A stretch of 22,500 nucleotides of DNA, taken from positions 33,689,183 through 33,711,682 of the forward strand of contig CM022671.1 in the NCBI GenBank assembly GCA_012295275.1, written 5' to 3'. The stretch comes from Chrysomallon squamiferum (lineage: Eukaryota; Mollusca; Gastropoda; Neomphalida; Peltospiridae). Positions 1 through 22,500 of this stretch are shown here, piece after piece. The notes below the pieces were generated by a model. It had not been told where the DNA came from, made no database searches, and saw only the letters and a program-made list of their open reading frames with translations. The number at the start of each line of letters is the position of its first letter. The first letter of the stretch is position 1. The translations under genes were made by a program, and so were the position numbers.

Positions 1-119
1 ATATATTCAATATCTTATTTATACTCTGTGTATGTGTGTATATATGTGTATGTATGTATATATGTATGTATCAAAGTGACTATGTACTTATGTACTACGT
101 ATGTGTTATATATATATCG
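1..119. other. Intron sequence with TATG/TATA-rich low complexity
   Basis: Degenerate tatgtatgta and tatata repeats. Lies in the intron following exon 10; no exon seen. Confidence 0.6.
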
Positions 120-307
<188 letters not shown>

Positions 308-316
308 AGTTCTTAC

Positions 317-9845
<9,529 letters not shown>

Positions 9846-10361
9846 CTGAAACAGAAATTTTAATCATAAAATAAATTACCCTAAGTGTAATGACCTAAAA
9901 ATATAACAACATCAAGACCATACATTACTGAACTTATTCTGCATTAAACAGGTAACAACTACAAATTCTGTAAAAAAAAATTAAAAATAAAATAAAATAA
10001 AGAAGAAGAAGAAGAAGAAAACAAGAAAACAAAACAAAACAGAAAAAGAAATTATCATAGAGACATTCTGTATGACAGACAAACTATCAAAATGTGGAAT
10101 GATTTCACTGTAATTATGAAACTATTTTCTTGTGACCCACATTAAACACTGAAGAATATGTACAGGTAGCTGAAGCCATATTTATTTAATACAACATCAA
10201 ACAGATCAACAACAAAAGGAATAAATTTCGCCGTTGGACTTTATCGTTAAGATACAATTTTAATGTGGCGTCTTGTCTTATGATTCTGAAATACAGAATA
10301 GGCTAACAATACCTCTAAAAATTGTAAAACGGAATATACCAAAAAATATAATAATAAAAAG

Positions 10362-10414
<53 letters not shown>

Positions 10415-10709
10415 AAAAATAAAAAATAAACAAAAAAAAACATTAAAAAAATAAAAATTCCACAAAAAGCAACAACAACAACAACAACAAAAACCCACAC
10501 TTTAACTCGTACTTGAAATAATAAACGAAATCAAAATGACACCGTGTTTAATAATTCCTTATTAATTATTGTTATTAGCCTAATCTCTCACAATGTGTCT
10601 GTTTCTATCTGTTTGACCTGCTCTCTCTCGTTATCCTTATATGTTATTCTCTCTGCATTAAACAGTGTTTAATTCTTTTATTTAGGAAAAAAGAAAAAAG
10701 AAAGAAAAT
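9846..10709. other. Upstream intron sequence, AT-rich, with A-rich tracts
   Basis: Inferred first intron of the receptor gene (minus strand), because exon 2 starts with an acceptor. Contains a long poly-A run (10362-10412) within an A-rich stretch 10320-10460, and (CAA)n at 10471-10490. No coding sequence supported. Confidence 0.6.
10362..10412. repeat. Poly-A homopolymer, 51 bases
   Basis: Uninterrupted A run on the plus strand, followed by ATAAAAAAT and further A-rich sequence. It could be the tail of an old retroposed copy, but no recognisable element body precedes it. Confidence 0.9.
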
Positions 10710-10960
10710 GCTGACACCTACAACAACTCCGACGTGAACGCCTTCGTACAAAGATAGGATTCTGAAATCAGCGTTTCTCTGTTTACTTGGCGTTACGGAC
10801 AGGAAGACGACGTCGACACCTTTAACGAACGTGTGCAGGTGTTGCTACGTACAGCTGCATAGCGCGCTGGTTTATGTGTTGCTCGGTTGTTTGTTTAAAG
10901 ACAAGCTGCTTGCGCTACGTCGTGAAAAAGACGAAGAAGAAGAAACAAATGTTCGTTAAC
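10710..10960 (+). pseudogene. Possible decayed retroelement gag-like fragment
   Basis: About 250 bases with richer CpG and GC than the surroundings. Plus-strand frames give coding-looking pieces broken by stops and shifts. One frame reads ADTYNNSDVNAFVQ at its start. Another reads LFTWRYGQEDDVDTFNERVQ, continuing VLLRTAA, then hits a stop. A shift into a further frame gives ALVYVLLGCLFKDKLLALRR and an acidic run. The 'E-x-V-D-T-F-x-x-R-V' and 'F-x-D-K-L-L-x-x-L' pieces recall LTR-retrotransposon capsid regions. No pol, primer site or paired terminal repeats are visible, so this is at best a remnant. It could also be chance or part of an untranslated exon. Confidence 0.3.
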
Positions 10961-11930
10961 GCCCTAACAGCAGAAATTCCCATCTTGAGGAAAAAAAGAT
11001 TTCTGTCCTAGATTAAACCTAAATATTTAGCATTTTTTCTTCAGCTCACCTATCTGTAAACAAAAACATTATTAATAAAAAAAAAAAAAAAAAAAAATGG
11101 CATGATATTAAATAAGAAAATAAGAAAACTAACTCGAAATCAAAGACATCATCATAATATAAATCATTCTAATAATTATTAATAAAAAAAAAAACAGCCT
11201 AGAACTTCTGAGCTAGGTTGATTAAGATTTCTCAAAAACCTGGTGTAACTTTTGTGTGTTTATTCTTGTTTAATGGAAGATGCATATAGCAGTTTTCTTT
11301 TTGCTATCAAGTTGTAATAGAAACAGTAATTGTTTTAGTAACAGTTTCAGAATAATAACAATAGTAAGAGTTATACGAGTAGTGATATTATTATTATAAC
11401 CACTAATATTTTCTTAATGTATTCGTTTCTTGTTTTATTTAGAGAAAATATCCGAAAACCTCTCCGATCTTATCAAGATTCCAGTTTCATTATTTTGACT
11501 TCACATTAGACTGGTTTCTGCTAAAAAGCGCGAGGGAACATTAAAAAGATGTCTAAATAATCTGGAAGTTTTATCTGTGTGTGTGGGAGAATTATAAAAC
11601 AAACATGCTAATGGATGTTTGTCTGTTTCTGTTCATCTGTTTGTGTCTGTTGATAAGTACGTCTGACTGTAACTTTAATTCAGGTGGTTTAAGCAAGTAA
11701 TTAATGATATCTGAGAGAAATATGCATAAGTCGTTTTAATCTGTATACACAGGTGATAACGTTTTCAAACTGTAGTCTAAGTGTGTATGCTATTTAAGAA
11801 ACCTCGCCTATACCCGAAGGTATTCTGGGACAAAAAGTTGAGAATACTTAATTTTTTTTTATAAATACATTTATTCTTTCTCGTTTCAAACATCATTAAA
11901 GTGTTATTCGGCAATAAAAGTCGAGTAACT

Positions 11931-11935
<5 letters not shown>
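10961..11935. other. Non-coding, AT-rich
   Basis: No gene seen. A poly-A run lies at 11077-11097. A minus-strand GTGAGC donor-like site sits at 11049-11044 and is one candidate for the missing leader exon's 3' end, unproven. Confidence 0.55.
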
Positions 11936-12018
<83 letters not shown>

Positions 12019-12068
12019 GTCTGTCACACTGTCACACACACACACACACACAGACACACAGACACAAA
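11936..12068. repeat. (TC)n then (CA)n microsatellite
   Basis: Pure TC run at 11936-12014, a short TGTTTGTCTGTC bridge, then (CA)n to 12052 and CAGACACA units. Confidence 0.96.
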
Positions 12069-12980
12069 CAGGCATACAAGTGTAAATATTAAGAGCACAG
12101 AGACACATAAACGTAATACAGTAACAACATCACTAATAGGCAGATTATTACTGCAGTAATTACGCTCAAGGTTTTCTTAAAATCTGGCAACTGTACAACA
12201 ATAACAAAACAGACAACTCTTAAAACATCCGAACAAACCACTCCAGCCACAACACAGCGTATGTTAGCACTAACTATTGTATCAATTTTTGGGTAATAGA
12301 ATTATAGCAGCAAATCCGCTTTTATCCTTTCATGGCCTAATTCTTTATCATTTAGCAAATAGAGCATTTTTATATTTACCTTCCCATAAACAGCAAAAAA
12401 GAATTCCTAAAACGTTTAGCCACATATGGGTGCTAATAAGGATCGATCTTACGAGCCATTACATGTCATGGTAACGTTTTATCATATTAGTTATGTGCTT
12501 TTCCAAATGAGAAAAAGCAAAAAAATGAGAGCGAGAGACAATCCTTCATTTAAGTGCATCATGTACAGGTTGCATCGACATTTGCATACACTCTACTGAT
12601 GTATTTACAAACCGGTTGTGTTATGCCATCAAAAAAAAAAAAAAAAGAAGAAGAAAAAAGCTCAAGGGATTTGTAATATGCTGAAGAGGACTGGTACACG
12701 AAAGCACAAAACCATCTGGATTCGCAATCAACGTATAAAGTTTACCACACACGTTATGTTTTATTTCAAAGTTTGAGTTCGAATCTATAAATGAGAGTTA
12801 TTGTTCCTAGTCTTAATGTCTGTTTGCATAAAGCTTGAGTCATCAATTTATGATCAAACAAATAAGAATACCTTTGATTAAAGAAAAAAAAAAAAATAAA
12901 AAAATAACTTTCTGTTTATGTTACCACTATGGTTGCTCATTAGGAACAAAATTAACTTCCAACATTTAGATATTCTTACC
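12069..12980. other. Non-coding unique sequence
   Basis: AT-rich with short A runs (12630-12645, 12882-12905). A short plus-strand open frame at 12277-12474 has no recognisable domain and no supporting splice sites. A GTTCGAATC at 12776-12784 resembles a tRNA B box but lacks an A box or a cloverleaf. Confidence 0.5.
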
Positions 12981-12999
12981 TAATAATAATAAAAATAAA

Positions 13000-13037
<38 letters not shown>

Positions 13038-13053
13038 GAATAATAATAATAAA
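12981..13053. repeat. (TAA)n microsatellite
   Basis: TAA repeats with AAAAT and AAGAAT interruptions. Confidence 0.95.
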
Positions 13054-13747
13054 ATGGACAGTAGAAACACCTGTCTTATAAACAGGTATAGTTAATGCAA
13101 CAGTGATTTAAAACTGGTTCGGGCAACCAACATTAAGACGTGACTAACATAAACGCGTATAATTAAATATATCAAAGAACAACTTTGGCCAGTATAAACC
13201 TTAAGTATTAGAAAGTGAGTATCTGATGCACCAAAATATGTACCGATCTTTTAACATTTAACTTAAACGTTGAACTTAAATAAATAATTTACAATACAGG
13301 AAGGCAGAATTGAATACAGAATTATGACCCATATAGCCTACCATACACTAAATACAAACGACCGTGATGCCAGTTGATGAAATGTTTGCACTGGATATCA
13401 TCGCAATGCTACGCATCCTTTTTTTTGACGGAAAATGCAGTCTTTCGAGACGAATCTAATAGAGATATTCAAATAGAAACAAGAACAAAACAAACGAGAT
13501 AGAGTATGTTCGAGAAATAGTTTTCGTGAACGCAAATTCTTTTCGACGTCGTTTCATTTTGGTTTTGTTGTTTCAAGCTTTTCACTTCTTTTTTTCTTCT
13601 AATTCCATTAAAACACAAGACAAAGGTATCGTTATTTTCTATGACATTTTCAGAAATCAGAGAATATTATCTATTAATCCAATTGTAATTTTTAACCTTT
13701 TTTTCGTGATTATTTAAGTTTTGTTTTATTTTCCTTTTTGTTAGTTT

Positions 13748-13748
<1 letters not shown>
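13054..13748. other. Non-coding, AT-rich, nothing recognised
   Basis: Unique sequence without a supported open frame, RNA gene or repeat unit. Confidence 0.5.

Positions 13749-13822
<74 letters not shown>
13749..13822. repeat. (TAA)n microsatellite
   Basis: About 24 TAA units, then a degenerate TAATAATTAT stretch to about 13890. Confidence 0.96.
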
Positions 13823-13889
13823 CGTAATAATTATCATATTCATGATTATCATTATTATAATTATTAAAATTATTATTATTATAATTAGT

Positions 13890-15990
<2,101 letters not shown>

Positions 15991-15994
15991 TAAC

Positions 15995-16290
15995 TACCTA
16001 TATATTTACACATACACATACATACATACATATATATATATAGATATATAAACACACACATATAAATACATGCGTACATACATAAATACATACATACATA
16101 TATACACACATAAATAAATGCATACATACATACATAGATATATATATATATACACACACACACAAACACACACACACACACACATAAATAAATGAATACA
16201 TACGTACGTAAATATATACATACACACACACACACACACATTCATACATAAATGAATACAAATATATACACACATAGATTCTCACACAGG
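15995..16290. repeat. Compound (TACA)n/(CA)n/(TA)n low-complexity block
   Basis: About 300 bases of TACATACA, ATATAT, ACACAC and AAATAAATACA units. Apparent Cys/Tyr/Val-rich open frames on the minus strand are translations of it. Confidence 0.94.
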
Positions 16291-17770
16291 CATATGCGCG
16301 CTGACACAGACATTCACACATCCACCAAAAACTACACTTGACACAGTAGCAAAGTCTACTGCTATAATTTTGCTGTGGGCACTTCGTATAAAAGCCAGTA
16401 GGCGGCTTACTGATAGTAAAAGTAAACAGCAGAGGGTGTGTCCAGCTCCCACTATCCCATTCTTGTTTAAATAACAACGCTAAATAAACAAGCAAATACT
16501 GTTATGAATAATGTACCATATATGTTTATCAGAGGCACAGGCAATTTCCCCGCAAACGTGGAAATCAGTAAATAATTGGAAAACCTTTCGCAACGTTCTT
16601 ATTCTTTCTTGTAACCTTATCAGAAGTCTGATAAATATTAGGCCTACTTGTTAACGTAGACAAATAAACTTCGTTAGTTTGCATTGAATGATATACGCTG
16701 AATTTGGAGTATGCTGAAGTATATATATATATATATATGTATATACGTGAGTGTGTTTGTGTGTGTGTCTGTGAGTATATAATCGATGTCCATTTTACAA
16801 TAATTTTATAAATAAATGAAAGAAATCCATCATTCTAAAATGCACTCAACAATATCGAAAAATAAAAAAATATATATATATATATAATTTTTTCACACAT
16901 ACACACACAGTGCTTAAATGCATGCATATTTGAAATTTTTTCTCACAAATTATTTTAAAATAGCACCTAAAAAAAAAAAAAAAAAAAAAAAGAATTGTTC
17001 CTCAGGGAAAGTATTATGCAAGGAGACTACATACTGATTTTAAAAAGAGATCTTATCATAACCACACTGAAATATTCACACGTAATGACGGTAAAAGTGA
17101 ATCGCGTTTACATAAAACAACAAATGTGCATGTGCACTGTACGTGAACAATTCACAACAGTGTGACAGAACGTTGTGTTTATTTATACAGTGTGTGCGTA
17201 TTTGTGGGTTGACATGCACGTGTCATGTATTTGTATTTATGCGCGTACGTGTCGTCTGTCTGTATGCTTAGTATGTACTGTAGATATTATTAATTATCTA
17301 ATATCGTCCATTTTGACGTCTTTAATGTTGAAATACAATTTTCAGTTATGATGATTATGACGACATGAACAACATAAACAACCAAAACCTTAGAACAAAA
17401 TTTCTCCTAATTTTCCTTCGTCATCATCATCATCATTTCTTCTTCTTCTTCTTCTGTCTGTCTGTCCGTATGGACAATTATTTACTTCCGGGTCGTCCAC
17501 ATTAAGACTACTTAACAATCGGGAACGATTTCTTTACTGCGCCAGTCACACTAATATTTAGACGAGGGCCGTTTCAGAGATCTCTGAAGTTTACAGTGTG
17601 CAGTGATATGTAGACTGGATTTTAACACCAGGCTTACATCCAGACACCTTTTCAAAACAACACTGGGTCTCGTCCTGCAGTGGCTTTGTGTAGCGAGTTT
17701 GGTTATTTCTTAACACAGCGTAAATGTTCACATTATGAACCTAACGAGCGCACATTTGTGTAGATGCAGA
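16291..17770. other. Non-coding unique sequence with small repeats
   Basis: Contains a GC-richer piece (16290-16460) with a TATAAAAG (16387-16394), a GATA palindrome at 16617-16634, (TA)n near 16720-16740 and 16869-16886, poly-A at 16971-16991, and (CAT)n plus (CTT)n at 17422-17454. No open frame or RNA gene is supported. Confidence 0.5.
16617..16634. promoter_or_regulatory. Perfect inverted repeat of two GATA sites
   Basis: TTATCAGA, a two-base AG spacer, then TCTGATAA: two GATA-factor cores in inverted orientation. Such pairs can bind GATA factors; function here is unknown. Confidence 0.3.
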
Positions 17771-18055
17771 CTGTAGTGTGACGTACTGTGGTATAGAGTG
17801 ATATAGTGTTGTATAGTGTGGTATAGAGTGATATAGTGTGATATAGTGTGGTATAGTGTTGTATAGTGTGGTATAGTGTGGTATAGGGTTGTATGGTGTG
17901 GTATGGTGTGGTATAGTGTGATATAGTGTGGTATAGTGTGGTATAGTGTGATATAGTGTGGTATAATGTGATATAGTGTGGTATAGTGTGATATAGTGTG
18001 ATATAGTGTGATATAGTGTGTGTATAATGTGATATAGTGTGATATAGTGTGTGTA
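17771..18055. repeat. 10-base minisatellite, unit (G/A)TATAGTGTG
   Basis: Twenty-three consecutive 10-base units fill 17791-18020 exactly, with the first base alternating G or A and a few variants (GTATGGTGTG, GTATAGGGTT). Two degenerate units precede. A one-base insertion after 18020 is followed by about three more units. Minus-strand frames made of THYITLYH repeats are an artefact. Confidence 0.96.
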
Positions 18056-18774
18056 TTTTTTCCCATGGAAAACGACTGGTTGAAAAAAGGCAGCTAAGTG
18101 TTTTCTCCACTCGGGGAATATACGTAAAAATCTCTAACTGTTAATCCAGCAAAGTAGATAATCGCTTTAATTTTCTCATGATCAATAAGATTAATATAAA
18201 TGTTTCGAAAGTTTGATTAACAAAATAATTTTCAAAAATCCCTCACAACTAGCAAATAAAACATTTGCTGCCCCTTTTCTTACATATAAATTCTCTATCT
18301 GCCTATGTCAACATAACTAGTTGATAAGATATATAAAATCTGATCATGAAATGATTAAACGATTTCCTTTTCTTCTTTTCATTAAAAGAAAAGAAAGAAA
18401 GAAAAAAACAACAACACAATAACAGATTACTATAAAGTACTGGAGCACATACTGTAAGTTATTTCAGATTTAGATAACGTTAATACAAAAGTCTACAGTG
18501 GTTTTAGAAAAGTACAGACTCGTTGATAATCTTAAAGTTAATAAAAAGAACGGCGAGATACTCTTACTTTCTGCAGATTTGGATTGTTGTAAATGCTAAC
18601 ACAAATACCTCACTGATTTGAAAAATCACAATAGAAGATACCCTTGCCATTGAGAATCGTTACAGGTACAAAAATAACTAAAATAGTAAAGCTGTGTTTG
18701 CAGAGAACGTCAAATAACTTTCACACAATGGCAGACGAACACAGTGCGCGTGACGTGTGACAATGGAAGCAAGA

Positions 18775-18776
<2 letters not shown>
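18056..18776. other. Non-coding, AT-rich, nothing recognised
   Basis: Unique sequence with an AAAGAAAGAAAGAAAAAAAC run near 18390; no gene supported. Confidence 0.5.

Positions 18777-18824
<48 letters not shown>
18777..18824. repeat. (AC)24 microsatellite
   Basis: Pure AC dinucleotide run, followed by TCACTCACC. Confidence 0.97.
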
Positions 18825-20834
<2,010 letters not shown>

Positions 20835-21100
20835 TCAAAGTTTTGTGTCAAAATTTTGAGATTTGTTTAAAACTGAATTAAAGTGTATATCTTGTCAAAG
20901 TTTAAATTTTGTTTGTCAAAGATGAATAATTTGTTGGTCAAAGTTGGTCAAACTTGCATGTTTATTTTATTTTAATTTTTTTGTCAAAGTGGTAAATTTG
21001 GTTTGTTAAAGCTGAAATATTATGTTTGTCAACAGCTAAGAAAAGTTAAAGGTTACGGTACTAATCTGAAATTGTTCAAAGTGGTAAAAATTAGTTAAAA
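20835..21100. repeat. Degenerate repeat with clustered TCAAAG motifs
   Basis: Six TCAAAG copies (20835, 20895, 20916, 20938, 20984, 21076), four of them GTCAAAG, lie in AT-rich sequence. Near copies include TTGGTCAAAC at 20944, GTTAAAG at 21005 and GTCAAC at 21028. GTCAAAGTGGTAAA (20983) and GTTCAAAGTGGTAAA (21074) are extended matches, so this looks like a diverged tandem repeat. Confidence 0.5.
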
Positions 21101-21685
21101 TTAAGTCAGTTTTAGCCGAGTTAGCAACAAAACATTAAACGCGAAATGAACGAATGACGAACAAACGAAAAGCTGAATGAACGAATAAATGAATAACGGT
21201 ATGAATGAATGAAAAAATAAAAGAAAGAAAAAAGAAAGCAAGAATAATTAAATAAATAAATAAATAAATGTTTATTCAATTAATTAAAAACCTGTCGACT
21301 TATTTTTGTTCTGTTATTACATGATGCCATTTTATAACGATCCTACACGAAAGAAAAGGATTAGAAATTTCCCCATTAAATGTTAAATAATTATTACGTT
21401 CAATTCCTGTTTCAACGAAAAATAGTTTCTAATTTGAAATCTAATTGTTATTGCATTGTACTGAATCACGTGATTTCCTACCGGCGTTCAAGGTGCACCG
21501 TCAGATCAATAAAACGACATTCCTGATTGGCCGTGAATATGTAATTGTCAATATTGTTTAAATACTGTTATCTTAAAGCAGTAATTCACATTCGTTTGTT
21601 TAACCTTAATCTGCCATGTAAAAAGTAGTCCTGGAGCTATTCAGTTATCAAAAATGATTATTATTTTCTAAATACTAAAACTCAG

Positions 21686-21688
<3 letters not shown>
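21101..21688. other. Non-coding, with decayed GAAT/TAAA repeats and an E-box palindrome
   Basis: 21145-21270 is degenerate GAACGAAT/GAATGAAT and AATAAATA sequence. The perfect palindrome AATCACGTGATT is at 21464-21475, and an ATTGG (CCAAT-type) element is at 21526-21530. No transcript is supported. Confidence 0.45.

Positions 21689-21756
<68 letters not shown>
21689..21756. repeat. (GA)n microsatellite
   Basis: Pure GA run of 68 bases. Confidence 0.97.
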
Positions 21757-21759
<3 letters not shown>

Positions 21760-22332
21760 TCAGATCCATGACACAAACTGTTAAATTCAAAACATTTCCC
21801 ATCAGTTTAACGCAGTATTGCTGTGGTTATCAGTTTAATCAAGCAAATTTAAATGTGACTTCAAAACGAAAGAGTGTCACAAATTTAAACATGAAGATCA
21901 AATCGTGTTGTCGTTAGCTGATAACGTAACAGTAAACGTGACCCGGAATGGGCGAAACTAAAACAGTGCGGGGTACAGAGACATTTTGACCTCAGGTTTG
22001 TCATAACACACAGAACTTCAGTAGAATGTTTAGACCAAGGGTGGACAAGCTGGAACTGCAAGTGAACGATATGAAAAGTGCATTTCACCTAGGCGTGATG
22101 AAATTTAGAAATAAATAGTAAATGACAGAACTGTACTAACGTCACGCGTTCAGCTTTAGGTCTGGTAGCTTCTAGGATCGAAGCTTAAGACTGGTCTCAA
22201 CTTAAACTGTGTCTGTGTATCTTTCCTCTGTTCTAAGTAACACACTAACACTAACCATTTATTGTGCATACACGATAAATACATGGATTGTGTGACCAAC
22301 ATTCCCGTGCTTGTTTTGTTCTGTTGTTTGCC
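21757..22332. other. Non-coding, nothing firmly recognised
   Basis: A short plus-strand frame at 22026-22118 reads MFRPRVDKLELQVNDMKSAF and stops after 30 residues. It is coiled-coil-like but too short to call. No other support. Confidence 0.45.
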
Positions 22333-22333
22333 C

Positions 22334-22407
<74 letters not shown>
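22333..22407. repeat. (CT)n microsatellite
   Basis: CT run with one TCCT interruption near 22340-22343. Confidence 0.96.
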
Positions 22408-22410
<3 letters not shown>

Positions 22411-22500
22411 AGATGCAGAAATATTTCTTATGGTCGACTGATACACTAATTAAAAGATTCTTAATGCGTTGGTGATATTGTTATATCAGTAAAACATGAA

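Noticed and set aside
12776-12784. GTTCGAATC as a tRNA or tRNA-derived SINE B box
   Set aside because: No A box at the right distance, no cloverleaf stems and no second copy in the window.
17771-18055. CRISPR-like array
   Set aside because: Units are contiguous 10-mers without spacers, in eukaryotic DNA.
17728-18110. THYITLYH-type repetitive protein
   Set aside because: Translation of the 10-base minisatellite; three shifted frames give the same motif.

Overview
This window is eukaryotic nuclear DNA from an animal. It is AT-rich, with spliced introns (consensus GT..AG, mostly phase 1), no operons and no prokaryotic gene spacing. It is crowded with microsatellites: (GA)n/(CT)n, (TAA)n/(TAG)n/(TAC)n, (CA)n, (CAA)n, (TAAA)n and homopolymer A. 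The extracellular modules (cadherin, FN3, EGF, hormone-receptor motif, GAIN) and the repeat density suggest an invertebrate, most plausibly a mollusc or another lophotrochozoan. A crustacean cannot be excluded, and no species is claimed.

The left 9.8 kb holds one gene on the minus strand, running from about 9845 down past the left edge. Nine exons can be joined in frame: 9772-9845 (short 5' UTR, start codon and signal peptide), 8770-9375, 7810-8085, 6026-7450, 4684-4818, 3858-4042, 3473-3613, 1075-1169 and 317-482. They give 1030 consecutive codons with matching phases at every junction. The domain order is signal peptide, two cadherin-like domains, a fibronectin type III-like domain, twelve EGF domains plus a thirteenth six-cysteine EGF-like module, a hormone-receptor motif (HRM/HormR) and the N-terminal part of a GAIN domain. 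HRM followed by GAIN is the hallmark of adhesion G-protein-coupled receptors, so the proteolysis site and the seven-helix region should lie beyond base 1. The layout recalls flamingo/CELSR receptors but lacks laminin-G domains and has FN3 and a stacked EGF array instead. This is the most interesting item in the window.

The right 12.6 kb (9846-22500) has no coding gene that can be supported. It would hold the upstream 5' UTR exon(s) and promoter of the receptor gene, whose leader exon could not be placed. It contains a possible decayed retroelement gag-like fragment (10710-10960, plus strand), a 10-bp-period minisatellite (17771-18055), a cluster of TCAAAG motifs (20835-21081), a 500-bp CAA/TAA microsatellite block and many dinucleotide tracts. 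Inside the introns there is also a diverged ~21-bp tandem repeat (5148-5430) and several microsatellites directly at splice sites.
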